Source: Phycisphaerales bacterium (GTDB lineage Bacteria; Planctomycetota; Phycisphaerae; Phycisphaerales; UBA1924). Taken from it: a stretch of 64,000 nt of DNA. The stretch is from the NCBI GenBank assembly GCA_016709445.1, contig JADJMV010000025.1, positions 62,001 through 126,000 on the forward strand, given 5' to 3'. Shown here piece after piece: positions 7,512 through 16,804 of the stretch; within the stretch, counting starts at the first letter, position 1, and every line of letters begins with the position of its first letter. A model generated the notes under the pieces. The model was not told the origin of the DNA, did no database searches, and saw only the letters and a program-made list of their open reading frames with translations. Both the position numbers and the translations under genes were made by a program.

Positions 7512-9263
7512 ATGGGCACGGGCGACTGGATCATCACGCTCTCCGGCGGCCTGGTGGCCACCGGGGGTGCGGCCCTGCTCGCCTGGGCGGTGCTCTGGGA
7601 CGGCCTACGGACGCGGCGTGCCCGCAGAGCCGGCGGGCTGCGCCGTTGCCCTCGCTGCTGGTACGACATGGCTGGCGTGGCGGCCCTGAAGTGCACGGAG
7701 TGCGGGAGGGTCGTCCGGAGCGAGCGAGCGTTCCGCCACGCGAGGCGGCGCGGGCGGTGGGCGACGCTCGCGGGCACGATGCTGGCCGTAGGAGCCGCTT
7801 TGGGTGCGCTGCCCCACGGGCGCGATTCGGTGTGGAGCCGCTGGTTGCCCGACACTGCCGTCGTGCTCGCGGTCCCGTGGGCCGACGACGGCTGGGCGCT
7901 GGAGGAGATGGCCCGACGCCTCCGCGTTGGCGCGTCGCTTCCCTTCCCCGAGGTCCCCAACCGATTGAGCGCCGCGTCCTGGGTGCTCCTCACGGAGTCC
8001 TGCCTCCGCGTCGTGAAATCGAGTCCCGAGCGGTCGGAACTCGCCTGGCGCGTCCTCGCGGTCGGGCCCTGCTCGACCCGGGCGACCAAAGCGGCGATCG
8101 AGGTCCTGCAACGGGCCGGCGTGCCAGGGCCCGAGAGCGCGTACTTGGCGGCGCATGTGCCGAGCCTCAGCGACGCGGACCTTCAGACCACTCTGAAAGT
8201 GGTCGGTACAACCAAGTCGAGCCAGCCGGGTGTCGGTACCGACACCGACAGGCTTGTGGCGGCCATCTTGGACCGCGAAGAGGGGGGTTCGTGGTCCTTG
8301 GGGTCCCGCCTGCTCGAGCACTCCCTCGCGCGAAAGCGCGACGGGTATACCGACATCGAGTCATCGGTGGAGAAGGTGGATCTGAACCCGGACGCGATCG
8401 TCGCCGCCATGGGCCGCTGCTCCTACCTCCAGGTCGCAGCGCTCAGACGTCGCCTCGGCCTGCCGCCTCGGCCCGACTCGGAAGCGAGCCGAGACCCCGG
8501 GCTTTCCGCATTCAGCCTAGACCTGGCTTCGATCCTCATCGACGACGACGAACGGCCCGATGCCCTTGTCCGCATTACGGATGGCCGATTCGAAACGCAG
8601 TTGCTGGCCTTCGTTCGGCGGGGTGGTGGGTGGCGGTGCGTCGGCACGATCGACGACGCAGCCTACGGTGACACACCCTCTTGGCCCGAGAGCGAGGAGA
8701 GCGCCGGGCGCCGCTGGCTCCGGTCCGACAGTGGGGCTCGCACAGCGGAACTCAAGGGCGCAGCATGGTCGTCGTGGTACCGCGTCGGGCGCGGCGGACT
8801 CGAACTTGCGCAGCATGTGGTTATCGCCGCGGGTGAGATCGGCACGATCGTCCAAAGATCGCTCCGCGTCGATCGGCCGCGCCTCCTTCGCGTTGACGGA
8901 CGCGACGTGGTGGGGTGCGAGGTTCGGGGCGGCGTCGTGCTCAGTCTCTGGGATCGACCGGGCGCTCGCCTCGACATGCCGCTCTGGCAGGGTGCGGGCC
9001 GTTGCGACTTCCCGCTGATGGCCGGCGAGGGGTCCCTTGGGCGCCTCCTCCCCGGCGCGCCATGGCAGGGTCGATTGCCGGACTGGGTGCTCGATCGCGA
9101 CGATGCTGCGGTGCTCGCCGGCTGCCGCGACGGCCTCGTGCGCCTGGCCCGCGAGAATCCCCGCCAGCAAGAGGCCATCCTTGGCTACCTGCGTTCCAAC
9201 TCCGACGATCCCCAGTACGCGGCGCTCTACCAATTCGTGGAGCGGGAGTCGTCCGGACCATGA
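7512..9263 (+). CDS. Membrane-anchored zinc-ribbon protein, paralogue 1 of a tandem pair
   Basis: The 583-residue protein starts at the ATG at 7512 with a hydrophobic segment (residues 7-30). The zinc ribbon CPRCWYDMAGVAALKCTECG (residues about 46-65) follows, then a basic stretch and a second TM near 85-105. The long C-terminal part is soluble and probably extracytoplasmic, with no motif I can name. The zinc-ribbon signature recurs in many planctomycete membrane proteins. The first 60 residues are almost identical to the next gene, whose ATG overlaps this stop codon, so the two are a tandem duplication that is translationally coupled. Function unknown. Confidence 0.72.
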   Translation: MGTGDWIITLSGGLVATGGAALLAWAVLWDGLRTRRARRAGGLRRCPRCWYDMAGVAALKCTECGRVVRSERAFRHARRRGRWATLAGTMLAVGAALGALPHGRDSVWSRWLPDTAVVLAVPWADDGWALEEMARRLRVGASLPFPEVPNRLSAASWVLLTESCLRVVKSSPERSELAWRVLAVGPCSTRATKAAIEVLQRAGVPGPESAYLAAHVPSLSDADLQTTLKVVGTTKSSQPGVGTDTDRLVAAILDREEGGSWSLGSRLLEHSLARKRDGYTDIESSVEKVDLNPDAIVAAMGRCSYLQVAALRRRLGLPPRPDSEASRDPGLSAFSLDLASILIDDDERPDALVRITDGRFETQLLAFVRRGGGWRCVGTIDDAAYGDTPSWPESEESAGRRWLRSDSGARTAELKGAAWSSWYRVGRGGLELAQHVVIAAGEIGTIVQRSLRVDRPRLLRVDGRDVVGCEVRGGVVLSLWDRPGARLDMPLWQGAGRCDFPLMAGEGSLGRLLPGAPWQGRLPDWVLDRDDAAVLAGCRDGLVRLARENPRQQEAILGYLRSNSDDPQYAALYQFVERESSGP

Positions 9264-11008
9264 GCGTGCAGGATTGGACCATCACAATTGGCGGCGTGTT
9301 GCTCGCGGCCGCGAGCCTTATCCTGCTCGCCTGGGCGGTGCTCTGGGACGGCCTCCGGACGCGGCGTGCCCGCAGGGCCGGCGGGCTGCGCCGTTGCCCT
9401 CGCTGCTGGTACGACATGGCGGGTGTCGCGGGCCTCCGCTGTCCCGAGTGTGGCAGGTCGGCCCGGCGCGAGCGCTCTCTCGTCCGTCCCCGAAGGCGGT
9501 GGCGGTGGGTCATAGGCGCGGTGCCCCTGCTGGCCGCCGGCCTCGGGATTGGGATCTCTCCGTGGGGCAAGGGCGGAGCGTGGCATCGGTGGGTGCCCGA
9601 CGGGGTCGTGATCCGGCTCATCCCCCGCACCACGGCCGACGGCTGGGCGCTCAACGAGATTCTGCGCCGGCTCGGCAGCGACGGACAGACTCCGGTGATT
9701 GACGATCCGGGACGCCTCTCCGCCGCGGAATGGCGACTGCTCACGCGGAAATGCCTGGACGCCCTGCGCGCGGATCCGCCTCCCCCAAGTCCCTCGTCCT
9801 ACTTGGCCGCGGCCTGCAGCTCGCCGGAGCCCGAGACGGCGTTTGACGATCTTCTATCCTGGATCACCGGCGGCACTCAGGCCCAACGGCGGGACGCCTG
9901 CATCTTCCTTCCGCGGATCCGGTTCTTCCTCGACGTCGCCCAGCTTGCGCAAGCGGATCGGGCTTGGGGCGCCATGCCGGAAGATTCGTCGGAGTTCTAC
10001 CGAACCGTGCAGGCCAACGACCGGGCGCGATTCGCCGCGCACCTCGCGAGTCGCCAGGATCCCGAGCGAGCACGACGCCTCGCCGCGATCAGATCGATCC
10101 CGACGACCCCCGAGAGCATGATCGAGGCGGTAGACGGGCGCAGCATCAGCGAGTGGGTCGCGATGGAGCGCCGCCTCGGCGTTCGGTGCGGCATGCTGGT
10201 GGACACCGATGACGCAAGCTCCTCCGCGATCGAGGTCGAGCGCATCGATCTGTGCATCGACGACAATGAGTCGCGGGACTGCATCCTGCTCATCTCCAAC
10301 CGCGATTGGGAGGACCACGGCAGCCGGGCGCACTACGACGCGCTCGTTCTGCTGCAGGCCGCCGAGGGCTGGCGGTTCCTGGCGCGGATCGGCCTCTCCA
10401 ATTGCCTCGACGATCCGCCTGGTTTCCGGAGCGTCCGCAGCGCGGACGGGAAGCGATGGCTCGTGGTGCGTCATGATCGTGGGTCGAGCAATGACGGGAC
10501 ATACTGCATCAAGCAGGACGCCTGGTACCGCGTGAAGGGCGACCGGCTCCTGCTCGAGCAGGCGGTGATGCCGCGGGCGTTCTCCTCCTCACGCTTCCAC
10601 CAGACGCTCGAACCCTGCGAGCCCAAGGTCATCAGGCGGGGCGGGCGGTATCTTGCCTCCTACGACATCGAGAGCATGATCACTCTCGCCGTCCCCGGCG
10701 CGGATGGCCCCGAGCGCCTGACCCCCATCGCCGAGGATCGCGGCACGTTCGAGTATCCCCTCGGCGTGCCCGACACGAGGCTGGGCCAGTTCGTCCCTCC
10801 CGGGCCCTGGGCCGGCCGCGACTGCTGGTGGGCCATCCTGGATGATCCCCAGATCCTCAGCGTCTGCAAGCCCCGACTCCTTGCCATCGCGCACTCCGAC
10901 GACCCTGCGGAGCGGAGCGCACTCCGCGCGGTCATCGACAACTACCTCTCTTTCCTCTCACCCACGCCGGAGATCGCCGAGATCCAGGCCGCGCTCGACG
11001 AACCTTGA
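9260..11008 (+). CDS. Membrane-anchored zinc-ribbon protein, paralogue 2 of a tandem pair
   Basis: The 582-residue protein starts at an ATG overlapping the stop of the preceding gene (ATGA, 9260-9263). It has the same order: TM, RTRRARRAGGLRRCPRCWYD, zinc-ribbon second half CPECG, second TM, then a long exposed domain. The N-terminal region is nearly identical to its partner, also at the DNA level around 9322-9420, while the C-terminal domains have diverged but keep similar landmarks (GWALxEixRRL, RLSAAxWxLLT). This points to two subunits or receptors with different ligands. Function unknown. Confidence 0.72.
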   Translation: MSVQDWTITIGGVLLAAASLILLAWAVLWDGLRTRRARRAGGLRRCPRCWYDMAGVAGLRCPECGRSARRERSLVRPRRRWRWVIGAVPLLAAGLGIGISPWGKGGAWHRWVPDGVVIRLIPRTTADGWALNEILRRLGSDGQTPVIDDPGRLSAAEWRLLTRKCLDALRADPPPPSPSSYLAAACSSPEPETAFDDLLSWITGGTQAQRRDACIFLPRIRFFLDVAQLAQADRAWGAMPEDSSEFYRTVQANDRARFAAHLASRQDPERARRLAAIRSIPTTPESMIEAVDGRSISEWVAMERRLGVRCGMLVDTDDASSSAIEVERIDLCIDDNESRDCILLISNRDWEDHGSRAHYDALVLLQAAEGWRFLARIGLSNCLDDPPGFRSVRSADGKRWLVVRHDRGSSNDGTYCIKQDAWYRVKGDRLLLEQAVMPRAFSSSRFHQTLEPCEPKVIRRGGRYLASYDIESMITLAVPGADGPERLTPIAEDRGTFEYPLGVPDTRLGQFVPPGPWAGRDCWWAILDDPQILSVCKPRLLAIAHSDDPAERSALRAVIDNYLSFLSPTPEIAEIQAALDEP

Positions 11009-11155
11009 GCCCCCGTGTCGCCAAGCCCCGAGCGCATGCTCGGGTATCGTTCCCCGGACCCTTCGGTGATCGGACGATCCACCCCCGAGCTTGCGCTCGG
11101 GGCTCGTAGACGCCCGCCCCGCGGTACCATGTCACACGCTCAGGAGACCCGCCGC

Positions 11156-14100
11156 ATGCGCCAGCCCCGCCTCTCCGCCCCGCTCCTCTGGCTCCTGCTC
11201 TTCACCGCCGGCTGTGCCGCCGCGGCCTCGATTGACTCCGATGGAGCCCGAAGCGCAAGCGAGGGTCAAGGAGCCCGTGGCGCGAGCCAGGGCCCGCCGC
11301 CGGCCGCAGCTCGGCGCGCGCCGGATGCCGATGGGAACACCACCACCGCTGCATGGCATGCTCCCTCCGCGATCTCCGTGTCCTCCGTGGTGAAAGACGA
11401 GGCTTCCGCGCAGCCGCAACGCACCCTCACCCGCCTCGACCTCCGCGACTTCGCCTGGCGATCCATCGGCCCGGCCAACATGGGCGGGCGCGTCGCCGAT
11501 ATCGCGCTGGCCCCAGGCGACGCCAAGACCTTCTACGTCGGTTACGCGACCGGCGGCCTCTTCAAGACCACCAACCGCGGCACCACGCTCTCCCCCCTCT
11601 TCGACAAGGAGGTCACCACCTCCATCGGCGCCATCGCCATCGCCGACGCCCCCGCCGACTGGCCCGGCTGGGCCGCGGAAGACGCCAAGCTCACCGACGC
11701 CGAGCGCGCCAAGCGCGACAAGGACCGTGCCGAGCAGAAAGCCAGGGACCCCGATGCCTTCGCCAAGGCCGAGTCCGACAAGGGGAAGGCCAAGATCGTC
11801 TGGGTCGGCACCGGCGAGGGCAACAACCGCAACAGCTCGTCCTGGGGCTACGGCGTCTACCGCTCGACCGACGGCGGCGCCACCTTCGAGCACATGGGCC
11901 TGGAGGCCACGCACAACATCCCCCAGATCGCCGTCGATCCCCGCGATCCCGACGTCTGCTACGTCGCCGCCATGGGACACCTCTGGGATGCCAACGCCGA
12001 GCGGGGCCTCTACAAGACCTCCGACGGCGGCAAGACCTGGCGCGCCATCCTCCAGGTCGACGACACGACCGGCTGCTGCGATGTGCTCCTCGACCCCGCC
12101 AACCCCGACACCCTCTACGCCGCCATGTACACGCGCCTCCGCACCGCGTGGAGCTACCAGAGCGGCAGCGAGGTCGGCGGCATCTTCAAATCCACCGATG
12201 CCGGCGCGACCTGGACCAAGCTCGGGAACGGACTGCCCGACCGCACCGAGCGCATCGGGCTCGCCGTCCACAAGGCCGACCCGCGCATCCTCGTCGCCGT
12301 CGTCGCCAGCGACGAGGGCGGCTGGGGCCACGAGCCATTCGACGATTTCAGCCGCGAGGGAGGCGTGTTCCGCTCCGAGGATGCCGGCGCGACCTGGACG
12401 CGCATGAGCGCCGTCGCTCCACGCGCGTTCTACTTCTCCCGCATCGCGATCGACCCCGTCGACCCCAGCATCGTCTACCTGCCCGGCTGGAATCTGCTCA
12501 CCAGCCACGACGGCGGACGATCCTTCGCCCCGCCCAAGAACACCCACCCCCACGTCGATATCCACGCCTTCGCCATCGACCCCGACGACCCGACCCACCT
12601 CTTCATGGGCTCCGATGGCGGGCTCTACCAGTCCTTCGACCGGGCCGAGACGTGGCAATTCCTCAACACCATCCCCGTCGGCCAGTTCTACAACCTCGCG
12701 GCCGATCTCTCCGAGCCCTACCGCGTCGCCGGGGGCCTCCAGGACAACGGCACCTGGATCGGACCCAGCCGCGGCATGTGGGCCACCGGCCCCGACAACG
12801 GCATGGGCGCCTCCAACGCCGCCATCACCAACGGCGACTGGCGCTTCATTACCGGCGGCGACGGCTTCCACGCCGCCTTCGAGCTGGCCAGCCCCAAGGG
12901 CACGCACGACTACTTCTATTCCGAGGCCCAGGGCGCCGAACTCATCCGGACTGATCTGGAGACCGGACGCGCGCTGGCCCTCAAGCCCTCGCCCAAGGAG
13001 GGCGAGCCCCGCTTCCGCTTCAACTGGAACTCCCCCTTCCTCCTCTCACCCCACGACCCGACCGTGCTCTACCTCGGGGGCAACTGCGTCTTCAAGCTCA
13101 CGCAGCGCGGCGAGCGCTGGGCGAAGATCAGCCCCGACCTCTCCACCCGCGATATCGACAAGGTCGACGCCGTCGGCTCCGAGGCCGAGACGCACGGCAC
13201 GGTGGTCTCGCTCGCCGAGTCGCCGCTCGCGCAGGGAACGCTCTGGGCCGGCACCGACGACGGCCTCATCCATCTCACCACCGACGACGGAGCCCACTGG
13301 CGCAACGTCACCCCCGACGCCGTCGCCGGGCGCTATATCGCCGGGCTCGAGCCCTCGCACCACGACGCCTCCGCCGCCTACGCCGCCGTCGACGGCCACC
13401 GCTCGGGCGACTACAGCCCCACGATCCTCATGACCACCGACGCGGGCGCGACCTGGAGCGACATCACCGGCGATCTGCCCGCCGCCCCCGAGGGCGGATG
13501 CGTGAAGGTGGTCCGCGAAGACCCCGAGAATCCCGAGGTCCTCTACTGCGGCACGGAGCGCGGCGTGTTCGTCACCCTCGACCGCGGCCGCCACTGGCTC
13601 AACCTCGCGGGCGTCGCCGGCGACAAGGACGATCGGGGCCCCTCGCTCCCCCATGTGCCCGTCGACGACATCCTCCTGCACCCCCGCACGCACGATCTCA
13701 TCCTCGGCACCCACGGGCGCTCGATCTGGATCTGGGACGACGCGGCCTTCTTCTCCGCCTGCACCCCCGAGGTCCTCGCCTCCGACCTCCACGCCTTCGA
13801 GGCCACCCCCGCCCGGCCCTGGCTCACGCTCTGGAACGAGGGCATCTACGGCGACAACTTCTTCACCGCGCGCCCAACCCGCCCATGGGGCCCGCGCTCA
13901 CCTACTACGTCGCCGCCGACCACTACGACGATGCGAGCATCGAGGTCACCGACGCCGACGGCAAGACCGTGACGACGCTCACCGGCTCCGGTCGCGCCGG
14001 CATCCACCGCGTCACCTGGAACCTCCAGCCCGATCCCAAGACCCACGTCCTCGACGCGACCAAGGCCCCGACCTTCGTCCCAGCCGGGAACTACACCTTC

Positions 14101-14169
14101 ACGGTGAAGATCGGCGACGACCTCAAGTCGGAGGCGACCATCGAAGTGCTTGCCGAGCAGGCCCCCTGA
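11156..14169 (+). CDS. VPS10/sortilin-type BNR-repeat lipoprotein, frameshifted near 13874
   Basis: The ATG at 11156 follows AGGAG and starts a lipoprotein signal ending FTAGC. The mature protein is a large beta-propeller glycosyl-hydrolase-like protein with many Asp-box motifs of the form S-x-D-x-G-x-T-W (for example STDAGATWTKLG, SEDAGATWTRMS, TTDAGATWSDIT). The first reading frame carries the protein to about residue 906 (NFFTARP), then turns into Pro/Thr-rich nonsense. The adjacent frame continues with NPPMGPALTYYVAADHYDD and a terminal beta-sandwich to 14169. Adding one C to the CCC at 13873-13875 joins them exactly. Homologues normally have this NPP-x-GA-x-x-TYY junction, so the true product is one protein of about 1000 residues. 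The role is unknown and likely extracytoplasmic protein or glycan binding. Confidence 0.8.
11361..11395. repeat. CTCCGTG-type low-complexity repeat inside the lipoprotein gene
   Basis: The DNA reads as staggered CTCC-G-C/T-G units (CCTCCGCGATCTCCGTGTCC, then TCCGTGGTGAA). It codes for the linker between the lipobox and the first propeller blade. Similar GAGACGGAG units occur at 32041-32080. Confidence 0.4.
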
Positions 14170-14175
14170 AAGAGG

Positions 14176-14283
14176 CCCAGGCGCCAGCCTGGGCTCAGCC
14201 TCCCGCCCCACCAACAGAGGCCCAGGCGCTAGCCTGGGCTCAGCCTCTCGCCCCACCAACAGAGGCCCAGGCGCCAGCCTGGG
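14176..14283. repeat. Three tandem 45-bp hairpin repeats after the BNR lipoprotein gene
   Basis: Three copies of a 45-bp unit begin at 14176, 14221 and 14266. Each holds a perfect 7-bp stem with a 4-nt loop, CCCAGGC-GC(C/T)A-GCCTGGG. The copies differ at only a few positions. The first stem lies 7 bases past the lipoprotein stop codon. There is no T-run, so these are not classical intrinsic terminators. They could protect mRNA 3' ends, bind a protein, or be a repetitive palindromic element. Confidence 0.75.
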
Positions 14284-14326
14284 CTCCCCCGCGCCCGCGC
14301 CTCTCGCGCCGGGACGCTTCCGCCCC

Positions 14327-14599
14327 TCACCACCAGTGCTGCATGCTCCCCACCACCAGCACCCCGATCACCGCCAGCACCACCAGCCCCAGCTTCGGAT
14401 TCGTGAAGAGCAGCCGCACCACGAACCCGATCATCCCGCCGCGCCGGATGAACCCGGCCTTCCGCAGCATGATCTTCTCGCGCTGGTCCTCGCGCCGCGC
14501 CTTGGCCTTGGTCAATTCCACCTGGGCCATGCCCAGCCGCTCGTGCGGATTCCCTGTCCGCCCGGTCACTTTCGTGTAGAGCTTCGGGTCGATCACCAT
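14327..14599 (-). CDS. Small membrane protein with C-terminal TM helix
   Basis: The 90-residue protein starts at the ATG at 14599 with a G-rich ribosome binding site; an ATG 30 bases upstream is less likely. The N-terminal half is charged and probably helical (ERLGMAQVELTKAKARREDQ). One strong hydrophobic helix follows near residues 66-86 (LGLVVLAVIGVLVVG), with a short WW terminus. It is convergent with the BNR gene and divergent from phhA. No family recognised. Confidence 0.6.
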   Translation of the reverse strand: MVIDPKLYTKVTGRTGNPHERLGMAQVELTKAKARREDQREKIMLRKAGFIRRGGMIGFVVRLLFTNPKLGLVVLAVIGVLVVGSMQHWW

Positions 14600-14718
14600 G
14601 TCCGATCCCCCTTCAGGGCGCCTGTCCACCCGAGCGGCAGCCTAGCAGAGCGAACCCGCCGCGCCCAGACCCGTGTAGAATGCATCGAGAGCCACGCACT
14701 CCGGGAGGGTGCCCCAGC

Positions 14719-15567
14719 ATGCGAGCCGATATCCGCTACAACAACGTGATCGACGGCAAGGAGTTCAAGGCCGCCCAGGCGGCCGCGGACCGGGCGGCCT
14801 TTCTGCCCGCCAACGAGATCGATCCCGAGACCTTCTACGTCACCCAGCTCTACGACCGCTACAGCGCCGAGGACCACGACGTCTGGGCCACGCTCGTACG
14901 CCGGCGCATGGAAACCCTCGAAGGGCAGGCCTCCGAAGTGTTCCTCTCTGGGGTGCGACAGCTCGGGCTCGACAAGGACCACGTCCCCAAAGTCGAATAT
15001 GTCAACTCCCGCCTCGCCCAGCTCACCGGCTGGCAGAGCCGCGGCGTGCCAGGCTATCTCCCCGCCAAGGCCTTCTTCGCCTGCCTCGCCAGGCGCCAGT
15101 TCCCGACCACGATCGTCATCCGCCCCAAGGAGAAGCTGGAGTACCTGCCCGAGCCGGACATCTTCCACGACGTCTTCGGCCACGTGCCCCTCCACGCCGA
15201 CCCCGTCTTCGCCGAGTTTCTCCAGACCTACGGCAAGGCCGCCCTGCTCTGCGAAGATCCCGACGATGTGGAGCGGCTCGGCCGGCTCTTCTGGTTCACC
15301 GTCGAGTTCGGCCTCATCCGCGAGCGCGGCCGGGTCAAGCTCTACGGCTCGGGACTCATCTCCAGCCTCGGCGAGAGCTTCCACGCCCTGGAGAGTGCGG
15401 ATGTCGACCGCCGCCCCTTCGACATGGACCGCGTCTGCGACACGCCGTTCGAGATCGATCACTACCAGCCCGTCCTCTATGTCCTCGAGAGCTTCGAGCA
15501 GCTCCGCGACTCGATGAACGAGTACGCCGAGCGGGTCTTGGCGGGCAGCCACGCAGCCGCGGTGTAG
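14719..15567 (+). CDS. phhA: Phenylalanine-4-hydroxylase
   Basis: The 282-residue monomeric-type aromatic amino acid hydroxylase is read from the ATG at 14719. The non-haem iron site is visible as FHDVFGHVPLH (two His) and the Glu in FTVEFGLI. The conserved core LYGSGLISSLGE follows. It oxidises phenylalanine to tyrosine with tetrahydropterin and O2 in the cytoplasm. Its last 192 coding bases (15346-15537) are repeated at 18237-18428, 119 bp of which are identical, so the gene borders a duplication or insertion. The C-terminus here (NEYAERVLAGSHAAAV) differs from the downstream copy (NEHAERVLGRAALAGV). Confidence 0.93.
   Translation: MRADIRYNNVIDGKEFKAAQAAADRAAFLPANEIDPETFYVTQLYDRYSAEDHDVWATLVRRRMETLEGQASEVFLSGVRQLGLDKDHVPKVEYVNSRLAQLTGWQSRGVPGYLPAKAFFACLARRQFPTTIVIRPKEKLEYLPEPDIFHDVFGHVPLHADPVFAEFLQTYGKAALLCEDPDDVERLGRLFWFTVEFGLIRERGRVKLYGSGLISSLGESFHALESADVDRRPFDMDRVCDTPFEIDHYQPVLYVLESFEQLRDSMNEYAERVLAGSHAAAV
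15346..15537 (+). repeat. Direct repeat copy 1: phhA 3' end
   Basis: These 192 bases of phhA recur at 18237-18428 with about seven differences. An identical core spans 15364-15482 (119 bp). Five of the seven changes are synonymous, so both copies appear to have evolved as coding sequence. Confidence 0.9.
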
Positions 15568-15581
15568 GCACAGGAGCCCGC

Positions 15582-15622
15582 GTCACGGGGCGAGCCAGAT
15601 AGTTTTCTTTGATTCCCGTGAC
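15582..15622. repeat. Inverted repeat just after phhA, at the left border of the island
   Basis: The arms GTCACGGG (15582-15589) and CCCGTGAC (15615-15622) are perfect 8-bp complements around a 25-nt AT-richer loop. They lie between the phhA stop and the first island gene. This may be a terminator-like stem for phhA or a border feature of the inserted segment; there is no T-run after the right arm. Confidence 0.5.
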
Positions 15623-15662
15623 CCAGGCTTGCTCTCCCCCCCCGTGTGGTAGTATCTTCTCT

Positions 15663-16334
15663 ATGGGTCTGGGACACCCCTACAGAGCGTTTACGATCAT
15701 CGAGCTGGTGGTCTCGATTGGGGTAATCCTGGTCTTGGTTGGCCTTATGTTGCCGGCCCTCGGCGCCTCCCGAGCACGGGCTCGAGCAATGCGCACGGCT
15801 ATCGCCGTGCGCAGCAGTGCGCAAGCGATCGACGCCTATGCGGCCGACACTGATGGTGTCTACCCGATAGCCGACCGATCTGTGCAATTGTCGATGCTCG
15901 ACTGGGACTCGCCGATTGTCTCCCTCGGGTACATCGCTGCCGAAGCGCAGATTGATCCGGAAGGGACGCTCGAGAGAGGTCACCATCGTTTCGCCCTCTC
16001 CGGAGCCCTGGTGCATCCCGGGAGGTGGATGGAACCCGGCACCGTCCGCCCGCTCGAGCTGGCCGAAACCACGCCGGTCCGCCAGTCACAGGTCGCGTTC
16101 CCTTCGTCGAAGGGCATGCTCGTGCAGTGGGTCGAATCGAAGCAAGGTGAGGACCGATTCTGGACCTGGGACCCATATGATCGCCCGCTCGCTCCGGTCG
16201 CGTTCTGTGATGGGAGCGTCTCTGAGCATCGATGCACCGACTTCGTGCTTGCTCACGAGTTCTTCGAGTATTGGGTCGGTCAACCGGTTCTCGCGACATG
16301 GTCTGGATCGAACGGGATGGACCGCCTTCGTTGA
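15663..16334 (+). CDS. Prepilin-type N-terminal cleavage/methylation protein (pseudopilin-like)
   Basis: The 223-residue protein starts at the ATG at 15663. A short basic leader is followed by FTIIELVVSIGVILVLVGLM, a type IV prepilin signal with Glu at +5 and a long hydrophobic helix. The rest is a globular domain of the planctomycete DUF1559/pseudopilin type (SSAQAIDAYAADTDGVYP, FCDGSVSEHR). Such proteins are matured by prepilin peptidase and sit in the inner membrane or periplasm. It is the first gene of the phhA-flanked island, and its base composition is visibly less GC-rich than its neighbours. Confidence 0.78.
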   Translation: MGLGHPYRAFTIIELVVSIGVILVLVGLMLPALGASRARARAMRTAIAVRSSAQAIDAYAADTDGVYPIADRSVQLSMLDWDSPIVSLGYIAAEAQIDPEGTLERGHHRFALSGALVHPGRWMEPGTVRPLELAETTPVRQSQVAFPSSKGMLVQWVESKQGEDRFWTWDPYDRPLAPVAFCDGSVSEHRCTDFVLAHEFFEYWVGQPVLATWSGSNGMDRLR

Positions 16335-16364
16335 CGCCATTCTCATATATGAAGGGAGCAGAAC

Positions 16365-16776
16365 ATGGATCAGCAATTCCGGGCCGTTGCTTCCGGGCTC
16401 GCTCTGGGCGCACTCGCTGTGTTCGCCCTTGCGGAGGACTGCTATTTCCCCAAGAAGACCGGGTGTGGCAGCGGCGACGATTTCTGCACCCCCGGCTCAA
16501 CCGTGTGCGAACAGACTTGGACCAAGACTGTCGACACCGGATGCGGGTATCCTGGGCCCCTCGGGGACCTTGGGCCGGCCCGTTGCGGCGATCTGGAGAC
16601 CGTGGTTATCCAGGACTGTGACGAGAGCAACCCTTCAGGGTTCGAACCGGTGGGCTGCGCCGATCAGGGTCACTGTTGCCACCGACGGCTACGACAACTG
16701 GGACATCAACCCCCACGTCTTCATCAGGAAGCCGGTGGGTTCGACAGACTGCTGCGAGATTACTTCGGGTAGCTGA
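16365..16776 (+). CDS. Small Cys-rich secreted protein, probably frameshifted near 16655
   Basis: The ATG at 16365 begins a signal-peptide-like N-terminus (FRAVASGLALGALAVFALAED). A Cys-rich mature part follows (FPKKTGCGSGDDFCTPGS, then VCEQTWTKTVDTGCG). From about 16650 the original frame loses coding character, while the +1 frame reads VTVATDGYDNWDINPHVF and ends CCEITSGS at 16776 with GC-rich third positions. I infer one extra base between about 16640 and 16665. Around eleven cysteines would be present in about 135 residues. No family recognised. The MauE-like protein in the same cluster could serve its disulfides. Confidence 0.6.
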
Positions 16777-16804
16777 CTGCATTGGACGACCGAGGAGTTG
16801 GCGG

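Noticed and set aside
11132..12907. Minus-strand open frame of 591 codons opposite the BNR lipoprotein
   Set aside because: Gly/Val/Glu-rich shadow of the Asp-box gene.
15582..15622. Inverted repeat as the transposon end of the phhA island
   Set aside because: There is no matching copy at the right border near 18237 or 18458, and no transposase or integrase lies in the island.
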